From Candidatus Hodarchaeota archaeon (GTDB lineage Archaea > Asgardarchaeota > Heimdallarchaeia > Hodarchaeales > YT1-057): a stretch of 10,235 nucleotides of DNA. This document shows positions 1 through 6,138 of this stretch, one piece after another. Numbering within the stretch: the first letter of the stretch is position 1; the number at the start of each line of letters is the position of its first letter. The notes beneath the pieces are model-generated. The model was given only the letters and a program-made list of their open reading frames with translations, was not told the DNA's origin and ran no database searches. The translations under genes and the position numbers were made by a program. The stretch lies in NCBI GenBank assembly GCA_016839955.1, contig JAEOTI010000717.1, positions 1-10,235 of the forward strand, given 5' to 3'.

Positions 1-1
1 G

Positions 2-151
2 ACAGAAGTGGCATGTTCCGTATCGTCTGCTGGTTCATTTATTACCTTTGATGATTTCCAAGGTCAAGATTTCTTAGTTTTCCAAATTGACTTCATAGGT
101 GGTGTTCAACAATTTAGACGAAATCTCGAAAAGCGAATGTTGATAAGTTGA
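2..151 (+). CDS. 3' end of an unrecognised gene
   Basis: The reading frame is open from the first bases of the window and closes with TGA, giving the last 49 residues of a protein whose start lies upstream. The tail contains a hydrophobic and aromatic stretch (FITFDDFQGQDFLVFQIDF) and ends in a basic helix-like segment (QQFRRNLEKRM). The frame looks protein-like and no competing frame is open over this stretch. I recognise no family. The 237 bases that follow, up to the next gene, show no convincing ORF or RNA. Confidence 0.45.
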   Translation, partial: TEVACSVSSAGSFITFDDFQGQDFLVFQIDFIGGVQQFRRNLEKRMLIS

Positions 152-388
152 TAAATATTAGCTGATAAAGGGTGTTTAAATACTCATTTCATGTATTTCC
201 AGATTAATAACTCTCTAACAGAATAAATCAATACTTTGAATTTGATTTTATGAATAGTAAATCCTTGACATCCTTACTAATAAATAGGGAGATGCTAGGG
301 ATGAGAGTTGGATTTTCACCTGGATATTGAGACAAAAATAAACGAATAATTTTTATTCCAATAATATTTTATTTATAATGAAAACAAG

Positions 389-697
389 ATGATCACGAAG
401 GAGACACTATTAGAGGCATTTCAGCACAATGTTATTATTAAATAACATGCATATAATAAACTAAAGGAAAGAAATCTTAATATTCATGATATTGAAGAAA
501 CATTTCTGAATGATGAAATAATTGAGCAATATCTCAATGATTATCCTTTCCAGAGTGTCCTTATATTAGGCTTTACTCGCTCACAAAAACCATTGCATCT
601 TGTATGTGCGCCTACAGACTTAGGTTTAATAATCATTACCGTTTACTCTCCAAAAGAAGATGTCTGGGAACAAGACTGGAAAACGAGAAGAAACTAA
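389..697 (+). pseudogene. DUF4258-like toxin with an in-frame stop
   Basis: The frame from ATG 389 reads 18 residues, meets TAA at 443-445, and then continues without frameshift for 83 more codons to TAA at 695-697. The part after the stop begins HAYNKLKERN and continues through a beta-rich region to ...VYSPKEDVWEQDWKTRRN. This matches what I know of DUF4258 proteins (a conserved H-A..KL.ER segment, then beta strands and a terminal W), which are RelE/MqsR-type toxins of type II toxin-antitoxin modules. The stop sits directly ahead of the conserved His, and no ATG, GTG or TTG lies just after it to restart translation. The next gene starts on the very next base (TAAATG), which is typical of this toxin-antitoxin order. 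It is probably an inactivated toxin; a sequencing error would be the alternative. Confidence 0.6.
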
Positions 698-928
698 ATG
701 AGAGAAATTATTATGAAATTCGTTAATTGCAGGAATGAATTAGTACCAACAACTACTTCACATAAGTTCAATTCCATTCCCCCAATTGAAATTCATTACC
801 TCGAAGCATATAAATGTCAACAATGTAACGAGATATTCTTGACTCGTTCTGCATTATATAAAATAGAAGCGATTGAAAGTAAACTAAAGGAAACAACAGA
901 AATTAGCTGGGAACCTGTTCCAGTCTAA
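698..928 (+). CDS. YgiT/MqsA-type zinc-finger antitoxin, degenerate
   Basis: A 76-aa protein that begins immediately after the toxin stop. A second ATG at 713 (MKFVNCRNELV) fits the family start better, because YgiT-type zinc fingers usually begin MK-C-x-x-C. The second pair is intact (KCQQCNE near residues 39-44), and the C-terminal helix (SALYKIEAIESKLKE) has the usual form. In the first pair the Cys at the third residue of the short form is Phe (TTC for a Cys codon TGC or TGT), leaving only one cysteine there. Family role: the zinc-finger domain neutralises the neighbouring DUF4258/MqsR-like toxin. The lost ligand, next to a toxin broken by a stop, suggests the whole module is decaying. 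It has no separate DNA-binding domain. Confidence 0.65.
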   Translation: MREIIMKFVNCRNELVPTTTSHKFNSIPPIEIHYLEAYKCQQCNEIFLTRSALYKIEAIESKLKETTEISWEPVPV

Positions 929-959
929 GTACTAATCTTACAAATATAATAAATATTAA

Positions 960-1013
960 TTGGTGATTATGTGTCAGATAATAATGCAGATATAATGTAG
1001 ATAATATCACCAA
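960..1013. repeat. Inverted repeat TTGGTGAT / ATCACCAA
   Basis: Arms at 960-967 and 1006-1013 are perfect 8-base reverse complements, and the inner flanks (TTAT / ATAAT) are loosely complementary with a bulge. The spacer is 38 bases and AT-rich. It lies between the antitoxin gene and the 3' end of the minus-strand coiled-coil gene, so it could be an RNA stem at a 3' end or a protein-binding site. There is no adjoining T-run to make it a clear terminator. Confidence 0.3.
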
Positions 1014-1132
1014 AATCCTGACTAAATAGGGGTAAAATCCCTTATAAAGTGCTAATCCAGATCAATTTTGAAGTAATTTAATGATATCTTTGAGGGATTA
1101 AGGAGTTCTTACAATTCCCTTTGTGGATTAAC

Positions 1133-1528
1133 CTATCCCCTTGGGTCTTCTTCGATACTCTGTAGAGAAGCTGATTGTACCGACTTTTCATCTTTTTTTA
1201 ATTGCTCGAGTATAGAGTTCAGTTTATTGACCAAATCTTCAACCTTATCTCTCCCTATGTCTTTTCCAATGCGCTCTTTTCGAGTGTCTAAATATTTCAC
1301 TCCCCTAGTAAGTCTTTGTTTGATACATGAGAGAGAAGGAAGGTATCCCTCATCATTCACAATTCTCTCTAATCTTGAATTGATGTCCAAGATTTCCTCT
1401 TTTAATTTCCTTGATTGTATTTTCAAACTACTTATTTCTCGTTTTATTCTGCGTTTTTGAGAATGTAACACTCTTTTATCTTGGATATTTTGTTTATTCT
1501 CTTTCCTTAAGACTAAGACAGCATTCAT
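1133..1528 (-). CDS. Small coiled-coil protein, function unknown
   Basis: A 131-aa, highly charged protein. Residues about 8-60 and 85-118 are rich in K, E, R and I with heptad-like spacing (RRIKREISSLKIQSRKLKEE, LVNKLNSILEQLKKDE), so two helical coiled-coil segments are expected, joined by a short segment around GYLPSLSCIKQRL. No enzymatic motif is visible. Plus-strand frames across it translate to hydrophobic strings that look like antisense shadows. It starts from ATG 1528, about 37 bases from a palindromic TATA element it may share with the divergent gene to its right. No clear Shine-Dalgarno sequence precedes it. The function is unknown. Confidence 0.55.
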   Translation of the reverse strand: MNAVLVLRKENKQNIQDKRVLHSQKRRIKREISSLKIQSRKLKEEILDINSRLERIVNDEGYLPSLSCIKQRLTRGVKYLDTRKERIGKDIGRDKVEDLVNKLNSILEQLKKDEKSVQSASLQSIEEDPRG

Positions 1529-1564
1529 GTTCTCTAGAAGACTTACGAGAATCCTTTTGTCATT

Positions 1565-1572
1565 ATTTAAAT
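1565..1572. promoter_or_regulatory. Palindromic TATA-like element between divergent genes
   Basis: ATTTAAAT lies in the 74-base gap between the minus-strand coiled-coil start (1528) and the plus-strand ATG at 1603, about 31-37 bases from each. A palindromic TATA box could serve transcription in either direction in archaea. The assignment rests on position and base composition only. Confidence 0.35.
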
Positions 1573-1656
1573 CTTTTACATTCCTCTAAAAATAGTTAAG
1601 TGATGAAAAGTGTTAAATGAAACAGAAAGGAAAACAAAGGTCTAATAAACGAATTA

Positions 1657-2031
1657 TTGAATACAATTCTACCTAAGGTCTATGTCTGTAAAGAAAGGAA
1701 AGATTTTGGAAACTCGGTCATAAATAAACCTGTTGATCTTCATTTAAGGAGGATAAAAGATAGTAAAATAGTCATGGCGATCGAAGTTGCATGTGTGAAC
1801 ATAACACAACTTGTTGGAGAAGTTAGTACACTTTTTTTTGATAATTGTCCCATTAGACTACTAATTCTTAGAAAAAGAAATGTTCCTACTCATGGTGTCA
1901 TATTTTGTAGTGATTTAATGTCACGTTTGTATGGACAAAATGATGTAACGAATACACCAGCAAGGATTGTTAATTTTGATGACAAAGAGGCTCTAAAAAA
2001 GCATCTAAGAGATCTTTTATTTATCTTTTAA
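1657..2031 (+). CDS. Possible PD-(D/E)XK-like nuclease, start uncertain
   Basis: The frame gives 124 aa from TTG 1657, but the same frame reads back in protein-like sequence (NRKENKGLINEL) to a TGA at 1618-1620 and beyond it to ATG 1603. Either the gene starts at TTG or it has lost its first codons to a nonsense mutation. The segment PVDLHLRRIKDSKIVMAIEVACVN (shown here only by its key residues: D in PVD, then E-V-A after a strand) followed by ITQLVGEVSTLFF and a strand (RLLILRK) resembles the core of PD-(D/E)XK nucleases. The expected Lys of E-x-K is Ala. This is a pattern judgement, not a database match. It is followed by a T-rich tract. It could be an inactive or diverged nuclease or an unrelated protein. 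Confidence 0.5.
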   Translation: MNTILPKVYVCKERKDFGNSVINKPVDLHLRRIKDSKIVMAIEVACVNITQLVGEVSTLFFDNCPIRLLILRKRNVPTHGVIFCSDLMSRLYGQNDVTNTPARIVNFDDKEALKKHLRDLLFIF

Positions 2032-2050
2032 ACCCCCATTTTTCTTTACT
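2032..2050 (+). terminator. T-rich tract after the nuclease-like gene
   Basis: Immediately after the stop codon, a C-run is followed by a T-rich stretch (CCCCCATTTTTCTTT). Archaeal RNA polymerase terminates on U-tracts with little need for a stem, so this is a plausible end for the plus-strand transcript. There is no hairpin to strengthen it. Confidence 0.35.
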
Positions 2051-2079
2051 CATACCTAGTGACGTAAAATAGCGAAATC

Positions 2080-2319
2080 TCATTCGCACTTAGAAAAAAA
2101 TATTAAACGGGGAAAATGACTTTTTGTGAAAATCAATATGCTAGTTTCGAAACTGGCCCAACATCGAGGATGGGACACAAATCTCATGTCTTGGTCTATG
2201 TCGGAAGTGGTTGTCCCCGCGTGGCGATTGCACAAAAATACCTGTTCATCACATTCAGGGCAATAATAAGTGTCTTCCCTTCGTGCTTCGGATGTCTGGA
2301 TCTTCAATACGTCCACCAC
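2080..2319 (-). CDS. CoiA-like zinc-finger ORF, possibly a fragment
   Basis: A 79-aa ORF from GTG 2319, on the same strand and 41 bases after the SMC-like ATPase gene. The first half reads YYCPECDEQVFLCNRHAG and then RFVSHPRC, which recalls the N-terminal zinc-binding region of CoiA-like proteins (YYCPxC then hF-x-H). After residue about 58 the sequence turns into a hydrophobic and basic string with no recognisable fold, as if the rest of the gene had been lost. In-frame codons run back past the GTG to a TGA at 2352-2350 with protein-like sequence, so the start may be misplaced. No Shine-Dalgarno sequence is seen. It may be a fourth gene of the operon or an unrelated remnant. The CoiA link is by motif only. 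Confidence 0.4.
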   Translation of the reverse strand: MVDVLKIQTSEARREDTYYCPECDEQVFLCNRHAGTTTSDIDQDMRFVSHPRCWASFETSILIFTKSHFPRLIFFSKCE

Positions 2320-2360
2320 CCGATTATATCTATCCCTAGCATACCGCTTTCAAGGAGTGA

Positions 2361-4337
2361 TTAGGTTGAATTTCTCACTTGATGGCTGCTGGATAGATTA
2401 TGATAAAAATCTAATGTCATGGGTCTTAAATTCTCATGTAGAGTAATTTCTGTCATAGTGTGATCTAATATTTCAATTTCCTTTGGATGAATAATATTCG
2501 CAAAAAGAATGACTTGATATCCAGATTGAACTAGAATTTCAAGGTCATTGATTATTTCTGTTCTAATATCTGGTTTAAAATCATCAAAGCTGTCAATGAT
2601 TAAGAATTTGGGCTCGTCTTTCAAACTGTTATTAATAATATAATCTTGAAAAGCTAGACTGAATGAGATTTCTAGTTTTCTTTTAGTTACATTGGAAAAC
2701 AAATTTTCACGTCTAATCGACTTAAAAATTACAGGTTTTTTTTCTGAATCATCAAAATATTGAGCCAATTGTAATTTATTATTTCTAATAACTATAATAC
2801 CTAAACTGCCTCCAGAATATCTACCAAAGTAATAATTAACTCTTTTTAATAGAAATTCAACATTATTCTGTATTTGAGATTCAACAAATTTCTTGAAAGT
2901 ATTCTCTAAAACTTCAATTTGATTGATCTTATCATTAATCTCTCCTACTCTGTATTTGTAATATGTTATCTCGTTTTTAATACGATTCAACAGCTCATTG
3001 TTTAATTTAAGTCTGGTTTCCAATCTTTTCAATGATTCTCTTCGTTCATTAAACTCTGTACGAATTTCATCTTTTGAATAGCTAAGCGAATAATACAGAC
3101 CATCTAGTGGAATTTTGCCTTTAATTTCCATTTCATTCTTTATGGAAATAATTTTTATATCAATTTCTTTGATATTCTCCTTTAGTGTATTGATCTTTGA
3201 ATTTATAGACTCTATCTCAGCTGCAAAATCGTCAATCATGAAATTTGATCTTTCTTCTTCATAAAACTCTTTTAAATCGTTTTCACCACAGCTATAGCAT
3301 AAATTTTTCGAGATTCTTGTCTTGACTTTTGATTCAGGAATTGGTTGATCACAAACAAAGCAGATTAAAGGTCTAGATTCAATGAATACCTCTTCAAATG
3401 ATTTTGTATTATTTTGCAATTCTGTTACTCTTTTTAGTTCTTCTTCGAAAATGTCAAGATTTTGAATTATATTTTCTCTTTTCTTAGTCAAAGATCGAAT
3501 TTCATTGCGAACTGAATCTAATTTAACCCTTATTTTTTCTTCTTTGTTAAATTGATTTTGTAGATCATTAATTTGACTTTTCAAAGAAATCAGATTTTCT
3601 ATCTTTCTAATTTCTCTTTTAATCTCTTCATCTCTGTTTTTAACTTGTTTCTTTATTTTACATTTTTCATTAATTAAATCATTTAGTCCTGATAATCTCC
3701 TTCGATTTCTCTGTAATTCTTCAGTAATTATGTTTTTGATCATTTTATATTTATGAGAATAAAAAAATTCCTCTAATGAATCCTTTGTAGATAATAATCG
3801 AATTAATTTGATACTCTCCCCAATGAATTTACTGTCCTGCAACTGTGTGTTTACAATCGAATTTTCGGTCAAAAATTTGTCTGAATCTTCTACTTTTTGT
3901 TTCCCAAACAATTTTGACTCTTCAAATATAAATATTTCTGATTTAGGACTGGATCCACTATTATAATCAACTTGAATAATATATTGATGATTAGAGTCAT
4001 CTATCAAAACAAAATCAACAGAAAGTTTTGTTCTCCACTTCTTATCATCTGAAATTTTCTCATGGAATAGTACAAAGAAATGTCTTAGTTTATCAAATGT
4101 CGTGGTCTTTCCCGTGTTTTCTCTTCCTGTAATTATTGCGAAAGGCTTACTACAATCTATTTTTATTCCTGGATATGATGTTCGTTTATCTCCTTGACTA
4201 ATTTTTAATTTCTTAACTCTTTTTAACTGATATTCACTGTTTCTTTTCTCTGGTAATGCTTTAAACTTATTAAGAAAGTCAGCTCTCAAATCATCGTCAG
4301 ATATACATGTTTTTACAAGTTGAAGGACTTTCTCCAT
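2361..4337 (-). CDS. SMC/Rad50-like coiled-coil ATPase with internal zinc ribbon
   Basis: A 658-aa protein built like an SMC/Rad50-family ABC ATPase. The N-terminal head carries Walker A GRENTGKTT at residues 71-79. Long charged coiled coils span about 200-315 and 365-480. The C-terminal head has a signature-like stretch (LFSNVTKRKLEISFSLAF, about 546-563) and Walker B FLIIDSFDD at 578-586, with Ser where the family usually has the catalytic Glu after Asp. Between the coils sit C326-x2-C329 and C347-x2-C350, which should bind one zinc within the chain, unlike the single CxxC hook of Rad50. The ATG directly follows the stop of the accessory gene (TAAATG), so the two are co-translated. Inferred role: the DNA-sensing motor of the operon. 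A repair ATPase is the alternative. Confidence 0.85.
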   Translation of the reverse strand: MEKVLQLVKTCISDDDLRADFLNKFKALPEKRNSEYQLKRVKKLKISQGDKRTSYPGIKIDCSKPFAIITGRENTGKTTTFDKLRHFFVLFHEKISDDKKWRTKLSVDFVLIDDSNHQYIIQVDYNSGSSPKSEIFIFEESKLFGKQKVEDSDKFLTENSIVNTQLQDSKFIGESIKLIRLLSTKDSLEEFFYSHKYKMIKNIITEELQRNRRRLSGLNDLINEKCKIKKQVKNRDEEIKREIRKIENLISLKSQINDLQNQFNKEEKIRVKLDSVRNEIRSLTKKRENIIQNLDIFEEELKRVTELQNNTKSFEEVFIESRPLICFVCDQPIPESKVKTRISKNLCYSCGENDLKEFYEEERSNFMIDDFAAEIESINSKINTLKENIKEIDIKIISIKNEMEIKGKIPLDGLYYSLSYSKDEIRTEFNERRESLKRLETRLKLNNELLNRIKNEITYYKYRVGEINDKINQIEVLENTFKKFVESQIQNNVEFLLKRVNYYFGRYSGGSLGIIVIRNNKLQLAQYFDDSEKKPVIFKSIRRENLFSNVTKRKLEISFSLAFQDYIINNSLKDEPKFLIIDSFDDFKPDIRTEIINDLEILVQSGYQVILFANIIHPKEIEILDHTMTEITLHENLRPMTLDFYHNLSSSHQVRNST

Positions 4338-5150
4338 TTATATCAACTCCCTAAAATGCTTTCTTCTTGAAATACCAAGGGATAATTCCTCAAATTCCTC
4401 CCAGTCCTTCATTATGAAGTCACCAAAGTAATCAATTTTTTTTTCAACTTCAGTCCTTAGATTAATATCGATTCTTTCTAATCTCGATAAAAAAATATTT
4501 TTTTCTGCAATTAAATAATCTATAAAAGTTGGATTTGGGATTAAATGATGATTTGGATCTCGTTCTAATAATTCAGTTTCTTCTCTACGTTTTATGAAAT
4601 CATTGATCTGTTTATAAAATACTGGTGAATAACTCACACGTCCTCTCATTAGCAATGTAGGGTGTCCATACCGACCCGCAACAATTGATATCAAATGATA
4701 AATTTTCATAATTGTTCCTCTCCCACCAATAAAACCAAATTTCTCATAGAGTGCACCCATTAAGGCTTCAATATTTTTCTTATCTCTTATTGTTAATTTG
4801 TCATAATTCTTTCTTGATTCCGCTTCATCTAATAACAATCCGATTTCTTCAGTTAAATCTGGTGAAACCTTTTTTATTTCTCTTGTACTTCTGAAAACAG
4901 CTGTTGCTTTGTCATTTTCTCCTGCATTCAAGAAAGAACTGCCTGATGATATATAATATTCTACAGCTAAATCAATAGACCCTTTTTGTTCTAGAAATCT
5001 CGCAATAGTTAGGTCGTAATCCCCTGCAGAGACTAAATTGTCTTTTGCTTGATTTATTAAACCATCTTCAATTTTAAGTTTTGCTTCTAGAGTCGCCTTA
5101 GCTGCTTTCTTATTTAGTGATTTAAATTCCTCATTAAGAACATTTTTCAC
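4338..5150 (-). CDS. TPR-like accessory protein of the ATPase operon
   Basis: A 270-aa soluble protein starting at GTG 5150, whose GTGA overlaps the TGA stop of the upstream gene by four bases. Residues about 11-115 form alanine-rich helical pairs (AKATLEAKL, AKDNLVSAGDYDLTIARF, AVEYYISSGSSFLNAG) typical of TPR or SNAP-like solenoids. Residues about 120-200 mix helices with a short glycine-rich segment (GFIGGRG) and a strand pair (LLMRGRVSYSPVF), which could be a winged-helix fold. The C-terminus (about 215-270) is helical. Nuclease-ATPase defence operons commonly include a middle accessory subunit of this kind that bridges the two. I recognise no named family. It probably binds the SMC-like ATPase or the nuclease. 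Confidence 0.7.
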   Translation of the reverse strand: MKNVLNEEFKSLNKKAAKATLEAKLKIEDGLINQAKDNLVSAGDYDLTIARFLEQKGSIDLAVEYYISSGSSFLNAGENDKATAVFRSTREIKKVSPDLTEEIGLLLDEAESRKNYDKLTIRDKKNIEALMGALYEKFGFIGGRGTIMKIYHLISIVAGRYGHPTLLMRGRVSYSPVFYKQINDFIKRREETELLERDPNHHLIPNPTFIDYLIAEKNIFLSRLERIDINLRTEVEKKIDYFGDFIMKDWEEFEELSLGISRRKHFRELI

Positions 5151-5689
5151 TTGTTTTCCATCCGATGTAGAGCATTGGTTGTAGTCTCAAAGCAGAACAC
5201 ACTGACCCATCCCTTACCTTTTAATTTAGATTTCTGAAATTGCTTCATTTTTTCACGAATTCTTTCTCTGAAGTATTCTTCTTTCAGAGTTCCTGAAATT
5301 TCTAATAACTCTGTTTTTTGAGCATCTGTAGGGAGGAAACGTAAGTCAATTCCATTTCTACTAGAAAAATATCTACAAAAGATATATGGTTCTAATTTAG
5401 ACAAAGAGAGAAGCGAGAGAGCCACTGAACCATGTTCTATGCGAGGTTGGAGTTCCCATGTTAATTCTATTCTTTCATCGAACCAATTCTGAACATCTGT
5501 TATTATTATATTTGATTCAATATGATTTCTTAAGAATTGCCTAAATACTGTGATTTTAGCTGATATAAGAAGAAAACAAGCACACCTGACCCAACTTCTA
5601 AGACTTTCTTCTTCAAATGCGAAGTTACCAGGATAATCCAAAAATTCTTGAAAAGATGTTATTACTTGTGGCTCAATATTTGAACTCAT
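5147..5689 (-). CDS. Putative PD-(D/E)XK-like effector, first gene of the operon
   Basis: A 180-aa protein from ATG 5689, with GAGGA six bases upstream as ribosome binding site. The N-terminal half (about 1-80) is helical and unrecognised. The C-terminal half follows the core of a restriction-endonuclease-like fold: a helix with E85 (RIEHGSVALSLL), a strand with D115 (NGIDLRFLP), a strand with E130-I-S132 (LLEISGT), a helix carrying K147 and Q150 (REKMKQF), then a hydrophobic strand (WVSVFCF). The D-x14-E-x-S pattern fits PD-(D/E)XK spacing except that Ser replaces the usual Lys, which may be supplied elsewhere or be lost. By position it would be the effector that cuts DNA when the ATPase is triggered. 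The assignment is inference from motif pattern and operon context. Confidence 0.6.
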   Translation of the reverse strand: MSSNIEPQVITSFQEFLDYPGNFAFEEESLRSWVRCACFLLISAKITVFRQFLRNHIESNIIITDVQNWFDERIELTWELQPRIEHGSVALSLLSLSKLEPYIFCRYFSSRNGIDLRFLPTDAQKTELLEISGTLKEEYFRERIREKMKQFQKSKLKGKGWVSVFCFETTTNALHRMENK

Positions 5690-5695
5690 ATTTTA

Positions 5696-5714
5696 TCCTC
5701 GGAGCCTATTTATT
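5696..5714 (-). promoter_or_regulatory. Promoter and ribosome binding site of the nuclease/TPR/SMC operon
   Basis: On the minus strand, GAGGA (5696-5700) lies six bases before ATG 5689 and fits a Shine-Dalgarno site. AATAAATA (5707-5714) just upstream resembles a TATA box. It is close to the start codon (about 20 bases), so if it is used the leader would be very short; transcription may instead start further upstream. The ribosome binding site is the firmer of the two. Confidence 0.4.
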
Positions 5715-5828
5715 AGGAAATTACGTCAGTAGAATGATCATCATCATTACTATTAGTAGGTTTTCTTGCTTTACAACACTCTTTAAAGAGGATCTTACGG
5801 ATTTGTTTTCATTTTGGCTAAGAAATTC

Positions 5829-6002
5829 TCAAGAATCATAGTTAAGGGAAAATTTATTAATGATTCCATAAGTATTCCCGTGAAGTAATATTATTATGAA
5901 AATAATAAAGACCCCTCTGACTTTCGCAGTCTGAAAACTCCATCTCTTTACCCAAACGTCCACAACCGATACCCCATGTACCTCATGAGAGTTTTGGATC
6001 AT
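5829..6002 (-). CDS. Small ORF upstream of the defence-like operon
   Basis: A 57-aa ORF from ATG 6002. It has a polar first half (VVDVWVKRWSFQTAKVRG) and one hydrophobic segment (VFIIFIIILLHG) that could span a membrane. Its first half is noticeably more GC-rich than its surroundings. A TTTAAAAA-type box at 6017-6024 lies only about 19 bases upstream, a little too close to give an mRNA containing the ATG. The ORF is on the same strand as the three-gene operon and ends 140 bases before it. I recognise no family, and it may be a gene fragment or chance. Confidence 0.25.
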   Translation of the reverse strand: MIQNSHEVHGVSVVDVWVKRWSFQTAKVRGVFIIFIIILLHGNTYGIINKFSLNYDS

Positions 6003-6076
6003 TAAGGATTAATACCTTTAAAAATTTGTAGGATGATAACTTCATTATTTATCTAATATTTGAATCATATTCTCGA

Positions 6077-6108
6077 GTACCAATGGTTTGAAATATAACC
6101 CTTGGTAC
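6077..6108. repeat. Inverted repeat GTACCAAtGG / CCcTTGGTAC
   Basis: Arms 6077-6086 and 6099-6108 pair over ten positions with one mismatch, around a 12-base AT-rich loop. It stands 31 bases past the stop of the minus-strand membrane protein gene, so it could form an RNA hairpin at the 3' end of that transcript. There is no T-run after it on either strand. A protein-binding palindrome is the other option. Confidence 0.45.
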
Positions 6109-6138
6109 TATATAATAACGAGGATTCTGACATTTTCA

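Noticed and set aside
240..388. Minus-strand open stretch (about 46 codons, SQYPGENPTLIPSISLF)
   Set aside because: No convincing start codon or ribosome binding site, no overlap evidence, and the length is near chance for this composition.
1077..1135. GGAGTT/AATTCC stem near the end of the coiled-coil gene as a terminator
   Set aside because: Only six pairs, with a G-T pair, and no T-run on the minus strand.
2116..2364. 82-aa plus-strand ORF
   Set aside because: Antisense to the CoiA-like zinc-finger ORF, which carries a recognisable CPEC motif.
5617..5841. 74-aa plus-strand ORF across the start of the nuclease-like gene
   Set aside because: It is antisense to a better supported coding region with a ribosome binding site and operon overlap; the composition looks like a shadow.
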